NCBI GenBank assembly: GCA_026129685.1
Contig: JAHCHO010000001.1
Span: forward strand, 186,001 to 250,000
Reading direction: 5' to 3'
Origin: Fimbriimonadaceae bacterium
Lineage (GTDB): Bacteria; Armatimonadota; Fimbriimonadia; Fimbriimonadales; Fimbriimonadaceae
Length of the DNA: 64,000 nucleotides
Positions within the stretch are counted from its first letter, which is position 1; the number at the start of each line of letters is the position of its first letter. Below the pieces are notes generated by a model that was given only the letters and a program-made list of their open reading frames with translations, was not told where the DNA came from and did no database searches. Position numbers and translations under genes: made by a program. Below, piece by piece: positions 60,663 to 64,000 of this stretch.

Positions 60663-61609
60663 GATCCGGAGGTCAGGTCTCTCGCCATGGTGACCAGAGC
60701 CTCCGCCGCGACGAACCCGAACGACTCGTTGATCGCCAGCATCGGCGCGTTGCGCGCATCGTTGTCCGTCGCGATGGTGGCGTACCCCGCCGCCTTGGCG
60801 CGTCGGATCACCGCGACCTTGAGCGCTTGAGCGATCCCACGGCCGCGCCATTCCCGCCGGACTGCCGTCAAACCCTGATCGAGGCGTCCGGCCATGAGCC
60901 CACGGTAAACCGTCGACATCCCAATCAAGCGATCTCCATGGAAGGCAAGCACCGACAATTCGGCGTCGAAACCAGGGTCGCCAAGAACCTGCTCCTCGAA
61001 GAACGCATACGACAGCGGGGTGGGGGGAGCGAGTCGCGGGATGTCCACCCGGACCTCTTCGAACAGGGCGTGCAACCGGAGGCGAAGTTCCGGCGAATCC
61101 ACGGTGCCAAAGGAAACGACCCGGCCGCCTGCGGGCAGCGGCGCTTCCCTTTCCGCCAGGAAGGCGTCCGACGTCGCCTCAAGGTCGAGGACGGAGACGA
61201 AGTCCCGCTTGGTTTCGCGGAACCCGCGCGACTCGGCGAAGCGCCGTGCGTCGGCGTCGTGTTCGTAGATCCTCGCATAAACGGACGACGCCCCCTCCGC
61301 CGCCACCATGGCGAAGGCGCGCTCGAAGAGCCCGGAGCCCGTTCCTCGCCGCCGATTTTCGGGGAGCACCACGACCTCGATCTGCCAACGAAGAGGGTCG
61401 AACGAACCGAGGTCGTGACCGACCAGCGCAAGACCAACGTCCTCCGAACCGACCTCCGCGAGGAGCCAACGATCCTGCTTCGCCGGCTCGAGTGTCTCCC
61501 GGTCGCGCGCCACTTCCGCCGGGTCGGTCGGCCGGAGCGGCCACACCGCGTTCCAAATACGGCATACCGTATCGTCGTCCTCGGGTGTCGCCGGTCGAAT
61601 CGCCGCCAT
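60659..61609 (-). CDS. Tandem GNAT-domain acetyltransferase
   Basis: 316 residues with two GNAT folds. N-terminal acetyl-CoA loop: LPENRRRGTGSGLFERAFAMV (residues ~80-100). C-terminal: RREWRGRGIAQALKVAVIRRAKAAGYATIATDNDARNAPMLAINESFGF. The Q/RxxGxG/A signature is intact in both. Substrate unknown; small-molecule N-acetylation is the default. Divergent from the next gene. Confidence 0.9.
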   Translation of the reverse strand: MAAIRPATPEDDDTVCRIWNAVWPLRPTDPAEVARDRETLEPAKQDRWLLAEVGSEDVGLALVGHDLGSFDPLRWQIEVVVLPENRRRGTGSGLFERAFAMVAAEGASSVYARIYEHDADARRFAESRGFRETKRDFVSVLDLEATSDAFLAEREAPLPAGGRVVSFGTVDSPELRLRLHALFEEVRVDIPRLAPPTPLSYAFFEEQVLGDPGFDAELSVLAFHGDRLIGMSTVYRGLMAGRLDQGLTAVRREWRGRGIAQALKVAVIRRAKAAGYATIATDNDARNAPMLAINESFGFVAAEALVTMARDLTSGS

Positions 61610-61755
61610 GGTCGCCTATTCTGCAACGAAACACGACGAAACATCCGTCGGCCCGGCGGCGTCGAAACCAAAGAGGGTGGCCGATAACGCCCGGCGCAGG
61701 ACGCGCCGAAGTCCCATCCGCACTCCATCCAATCGGCCCCCTCGTTGCCTCATCC

Positions 61756-63270
61756 ATGATGCTTGGTGCGACGGTCGCGCTCGGACTCGCCTTGGCCCAG
61801 TACGGTCCAAACCCTTCGAATCCTCCCCCGGTCCTGCGCGAAGCCCGCGCCGTCTGGGTCGCCAGCGTGGCCAACATCGATTGGCCCAGTTCTCGCACGC
61901 TCACCGTCCAGCAACAGAAGGATCGCGCGGTGGCCATCCTTGACCGAGCGGTCGAGCTGAACCTGAACATGGTCGTCCTTCAGGTTCGGCCCGCTTGCGA
62001 CGCCCTCTACGCCTCCGCGATCGAACCGTGGTCGGAATATCTGACCAACGTGATGGGCACGCCGCCCAGTCCGCTCTACGATCCTCTGTCGTTCTGGATC
62101 GACGAGGCTCACCGTCGCGGATTGGAACTCCACGCCTGGTTCAACCCCTACCGCGCGCTGAACTCATCGCATCGCAATGCGATCGCCTCGAACCACGTCA
62201 GCGTCACCCATCCCGATTGGGTCAAGGACTACGGCAATGACAAGTGGCTCGACCCCGGGCGTTACGAGGTCCGCGAACACTCGTTGGGGGTCGTGATGGA
62301 CGTCGTGAACCGCTACGACGTGGACGGGGTCCACTTCGACGATTACTTCTACCCCTACCCCATCAGCGGTACCCCGTTCCCCGACGACGATAGCTTCGCC
62401 GCCTACCAAGCGGGGGGCGGGACGATGAGCCTCGCCAACTGGCGCCGATGGAACGTCGACACCTTCGTCTCGACCGTCTACCAAGCGATCAAGGCGGCCA
62501 AACCGCGCGTCAAATTCGGCATCAGTCCGTTCGGCATCTGGCGGCCGGGAAACCCACCGGGCATCACCGGACTCGACGCCTACGCGTCCTTGTACGCCGA
62601 TTCGCGCAAGTGGCTCAACCTCGGCTGGGTGGACTACCTCACTCCCCAGCTCTACTGGCAACTCGGCTCGACCGGCCAGAGCTACACCAAACTGTTGGAC
62701 TGGTGGATCGGCGAGAACCACCAAGGTCGGCATCTCTGGCCCGGCAACTTCACGAGCAACATCGGCTCCCAGTTCGGCGACTGGCCCGCCACCGAGATCG
62801 TCGGCCAGATCTACGAGACGCGTCGGCGTTCCGGCTCGACTGGCAACGTCCACTTCAGCGCCCGCGCCTTCATCGGCAACTACAAAGACATCGTCACCAT
62901 CCTCAAGACGGGGATGTACTCGGATCAAGCGCTCGTGCCCGCCTCGCCCTGGCTCGACCGTCGGCCCCCCGCTGCTCCCGTGCTCGGCGCGACCCTATTC
63001 GGTGACCTTTTGCGTGTGTCGTTCGACGGCGGCGGCCACGAACCCGCCTTCCTCTGGATCGTTTCGGCCCGCTACGGACGGGAGTGGACAACCCGGGTGA
63101 TTCCCGCCGCCCAGCGGAGTTTCGACGTTTCCCGGACGCTCGACGGCGTCGTCTTGGCGGAGGTACGCGTCTCGGCCGTAGACCGCACGGGCAACGAGTC
63201 CGAACCCGCCCGATGGCCGGAACGCTCCCGGTGGGGTTCGGGTACTCTTTCGAACCGCTCGCGGACGTAG
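61756..63270 (+). CDS. GHL10/DUF187-type glycoside-hydrolase-like exported protein
   Basis: 504 residues from ATG 61756. Signal: MMLGATVALGLALAQ. The GHL10 (YngK-like) TIM barrel: REARAVWVASVANIDWPSS, ILDRAVELNLNMVVLQVRPACDALYASAIEPWSEYLT, GLELHAWFNPYRA, YDVDGVHFDDYFYPYP (likely catalytic acid region), KFGISPFGIWRPGNPPGITG and YLTPQLYWQLGS. A C-terminal beta domain (~100 residues) follows. Predicted to act on cell-wall or exopolysaccharide glycans. Its TAG stop lies inside the tRNA-like relic at 63261. Confidence 0.93.
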   Translation: MMLGATVALGLALAQYGPNPSNPPPVLREARAVWVASVANIDWPSSRTLTVQQQKDRAVAILDRAVELNLNMVVLQVRPACDALYASAIEPWSEYLTNVMGTPPSPLYDPLSFWIDEAHRRGLELHAWFNPYRALNSSHRNAIASNHVSVTHPDWVKDYGNDKWLDPGRYEVREHSLGVVMDVVNRYDVDGVHFDDYFYPYPISGTPFPDDDSFAAYQAGGGTMSLANWRRWNVDTFVSTVYQAIKAAKPRVKFGISPFGIWRPGNPPGITGLDAYASLYADSRKWLNLGWVDYLTPQLYWQLGSTGQSYTKLLDWWIGENHQGRHLWPGNFTSNIGSQFGDWPATEIVGQIYETRRRSGSTGNVHFSARAFIGNYKDIVTILKTGMYSDQALVPASPWLDRRPPAAPVLGATLFGDLLRVSFDGGGHEPAFLWIVSARYGREWTTRVIPAAQRSFDVSRTLDGVVLAEVRVSAVDRTGNESEPARWPERSRWGSGTLSNRSRT

Positions 63271-63303
63271 CTCAACGGATAGAGCATCAGTCTTCGGAAC
63301 TGA
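63261..63303 (+). pseudogene. 5' half of an intronless tRNA-Arg(UCG)-like gene
   Basis: The segment has 7 nt in the acceptor position (GCGGACG), TA, a D arm (GCTC AACGGATA GAGC) and a full anticodon arm TCAGT-CTTCGGA-ACTGA, anticodon TCG. What follows contains a TTCAAAC but no T-stem complementarity and no partner for the acceptor strand. It therefore looks like a tRNA that lost its 3' half. Its anticodon loop is identical to the spliced loop of the intron-bearing tRNA downstream. Confidence 0.6.
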
Positions 63304-63448
63304 CCCGATCAGGTTCAAACGGAGGCTTCACCAGACTTTCCGAGGCCGATCACACCAGAGATTCCAAAATCAGAGCGTCAAGATCACGCCGCCGATCCGC
63401 TCGGGAGCCACCTTGCCCCTTACGGGAGGGTATCATCATCGGCGGCAA
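63304..63448. other. Spacer between tRNA relic and tRNA-Arg
   Basis: No gene. A TATCAT at 63431-63436 ends about 12 nt before the tRNA 5' end and may be its -10 element; no 17-bp -35 partner is clear. Confidence 0.35.
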
Positions 63449-63741
63449 CCGCGCGTAGCTCAATGGATAGAGCATCAGTCTTGACCGTTGAACACAATCA
63501 GGAGTGCCCGAGGGGAAACCCTCGGTGTAGAACGACGTAAAGTCGGCGAACCCTTCACCTGGGAACGCCGAGCCAAGCCCCGCAAGGGGAAGGTGTAGAG
63601 ACTCGACACGTCGCGCCTACGTCGCTTCGGCGATATGGCGAAGGCAGAGTCCAGACCACGAACGGCCCGAGGGTCGGCGGCGAAAGTCGAAGTGGTAAGC
63701 GGAACTGAGGGTTGGGGGTTCGAGTCCCTTCGCGCGGGCCA
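63449..63741 (+). tRNA. tRNA-Arg(UCG) interrupted by a group I intron
   Basis: Exon 1 (63449-63482): acceptor CCGCGCG, TA, D arm GCTC-AATGGATA-GAGC, A, anticodon stem TCAGT, loop CTT. Exon 2 (63700-63741): loop CGGA, ACTGA, variable GGGTT, T arm GGGGG-TTCGAGT-CCCTT (two G-U pairs), acceptor CGCGCGG, discriminator G and encoded CCA. The acceptor stem is a perfect 7 bp. Spliced loop CTTCGGA gives anticodon UCG, reading Arg CGA/CGG. The intron lies between anticodon positions 34 and 35. A T5 stretch follows at about 63749. Confidence 0.9.
63483..63699 (+). ncRNA. Group I (IC3-like) self-splicing intron, no ORF
   Basis: 217 nt. The R element region reads GGTGTAGAGACTCGACA (63592-63608), the S region AAGGCAGAGTCCAG (63641-63654), and they pair as P7 (GACTC 63600-63604 with GAGTC 63647-63651). 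P/Q-like segments GAGGGGAAACCCTC and GAGCCAAGCCCCGCAAGGGG align in order with the cyanobacterial tRNA-Leu(UAA) intron. Exon 1 ends in U and the intron ends in G, as group I splicing needs. There is no homing endonuclease frame. The P1 guide pairing is not clear by eye. Confidence 0.88.
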
Positions 63742-63907
63742 TCCCACCTTTTTGTCGCCACCCCTATGTAAGGAGTAGGTGATCTTCCCGCCGACGCAGA
63801 AGAACACTTTGGGACAGGCGCGACGCGCCCGCAAGGGGGTCGGCCTCCCGAACCTGGGGACATCCGAACAGCGTGAACACGTCGGTGTACAAGCCGACGA
63901 CACCATG
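63742..63907. other. Downstream intergenic region, no supported gene
   Basis: Contains a 6-bp hairpin CGTCGG/CCGACG (63880-63899) and other small GC-rich inverted repeats before a terminator. The open frame from GTG 63779 (65 residues) has no recognisable character. A small non-coding RNA ending at the terminator is possible, but no class was recognised. Confidence 0.35.
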
Positions 63908-63944
63908 AAGGCCGTGCGCGACTCCCCAGGGTCGCGGCGGCCTT
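63908..63944 (+). terminator. Terminator-like hairpin
   Basis: Arms 63908-63922 and 63931-63944 pair as AAGGCCG/CGGCCTT plus CGCGAC/GTCGCG with a small internal loop, followed by TCTCCCTT. It starts with the same ATGAAGGCCGTG string as the rplE terminator. Confidence 0.5.
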
Positions 63945-63969
63945 CTCCCTTGGCCCAGGGAGTACCAAC

Positions 63970-64000
63970 ATGGTGAACTATGAAGATGAAGACGAACTGA
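63970..64000 (+). CDS. Start of a gene cut by the right edge
   Basis: ATG 63970, preceded by GGGAG about 7 nt upstream, opens MVNYEDEDEL and runs off the window. Too short to assign. Confidence 0.4.
   Translation, partial: MVNYEDEDEL

Noticed and set aside
63261-63335. Second functional tRNA-Arg
   Set aside because: No T-stem pairing and no 3' acceptor partner; only the 5' half is tRNA-like.
63779-63976. 65-residue open frame after the tRNA
   Set aside because: No recognisable domain, and it runs through a terminator hairpin; likely non-coding.

Overview
The window is about 64 kb of GC-rich bacterial chromosome, roughly two thirds G+C by eye. The gene content suggests a didermal, peptidoglycan-making environmental bacterium. 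It has a PEP-CTERM surface protein, a dockerin-like EF-hand protein, a pseudopilin, many small lipoproteins, a MurE with the meso-diaminopimelate motif and a division/cell-wall (dcw) cluster headed by mraZ. Armatimonadota (Fimbriimonadia-like) is my best guess. This is inference from style and content; I could not run a phylogeny.

Layout. 1-7.2 kb: gltX (cut by the left edge), a VapBC toxin-antitoxin pair, an amino-acid permease, an EVE-domain/nucleotidyl-cyclase operon and a PEP-CTERM protein. 7.3-14.1 kb: a ribosomal operon rplC-rplD-rplW-rplB-rpsS-rplV-rpsC-rplP-rpmC-rpsQ-rplN-rplX-rplE. It lacks rpsJ at the front and stops after rplE, where rpsN-rpsH-rplF would be expected. 14.2-19.1 kb: a 1607-residue DUF4011/SF1 helicase/Vsr-like nuclease/DUF3320 protein of a type linked to defence. 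19.2-33 kb: mainly exported proteins (RCC1 repeats, dockerin, pseudopilin with a structured leader, YARHG lipoprotein, a caspase-like protein), glycine decarboxylase subunit 2, a decayed DUF433/DUF5615 toxin-antitoxin pair and a sugar-binding protein with a frameshifting C11 tract. 33-39 kb: a sugar ABC importer, an ECF sigma/anti-sigma pair and dnaN. 39.4 kb: an 84-residue SelW/Rdx-type selenoprotein, readable only if an in-frame UGA is selenocysteine. 39.8-50 kb, minus strand: the dcw cluster mraZ-rsmH-ftsL-ftsI-murE-murF-mraY-ftsW-murG with a recognisable MraZ operator. 50-63 kb: thrC, isocitrate dehydrogenase, a DsbD-alpha/redoxin pair, rph, dnaB and assorted DUF proteins. 63.2-63.75 kb: a tRNA-Arg(UCG) interrupted by a 217-nt group I intron, next to an intronless 5' relic of a related tRNA.

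Themes. Several genes on both strands have a TAnnnT-like -10 hexamer ending 5-9 nt before the start codon, which points to leaderless transcription. Most operon members are coupled by 4-nt (NTGA) or 1-nt (TGATG) overlaps. Two C/G homopolymers, one in a promoter spacer and one in a coding sequence, look like phase-variation switches. The strongest candidates for undescribed biology are the intron-bearing tRNA-Arg, the selenoprotein with its SECIS hairpin, and the homopolymer-switched extracellular genes.
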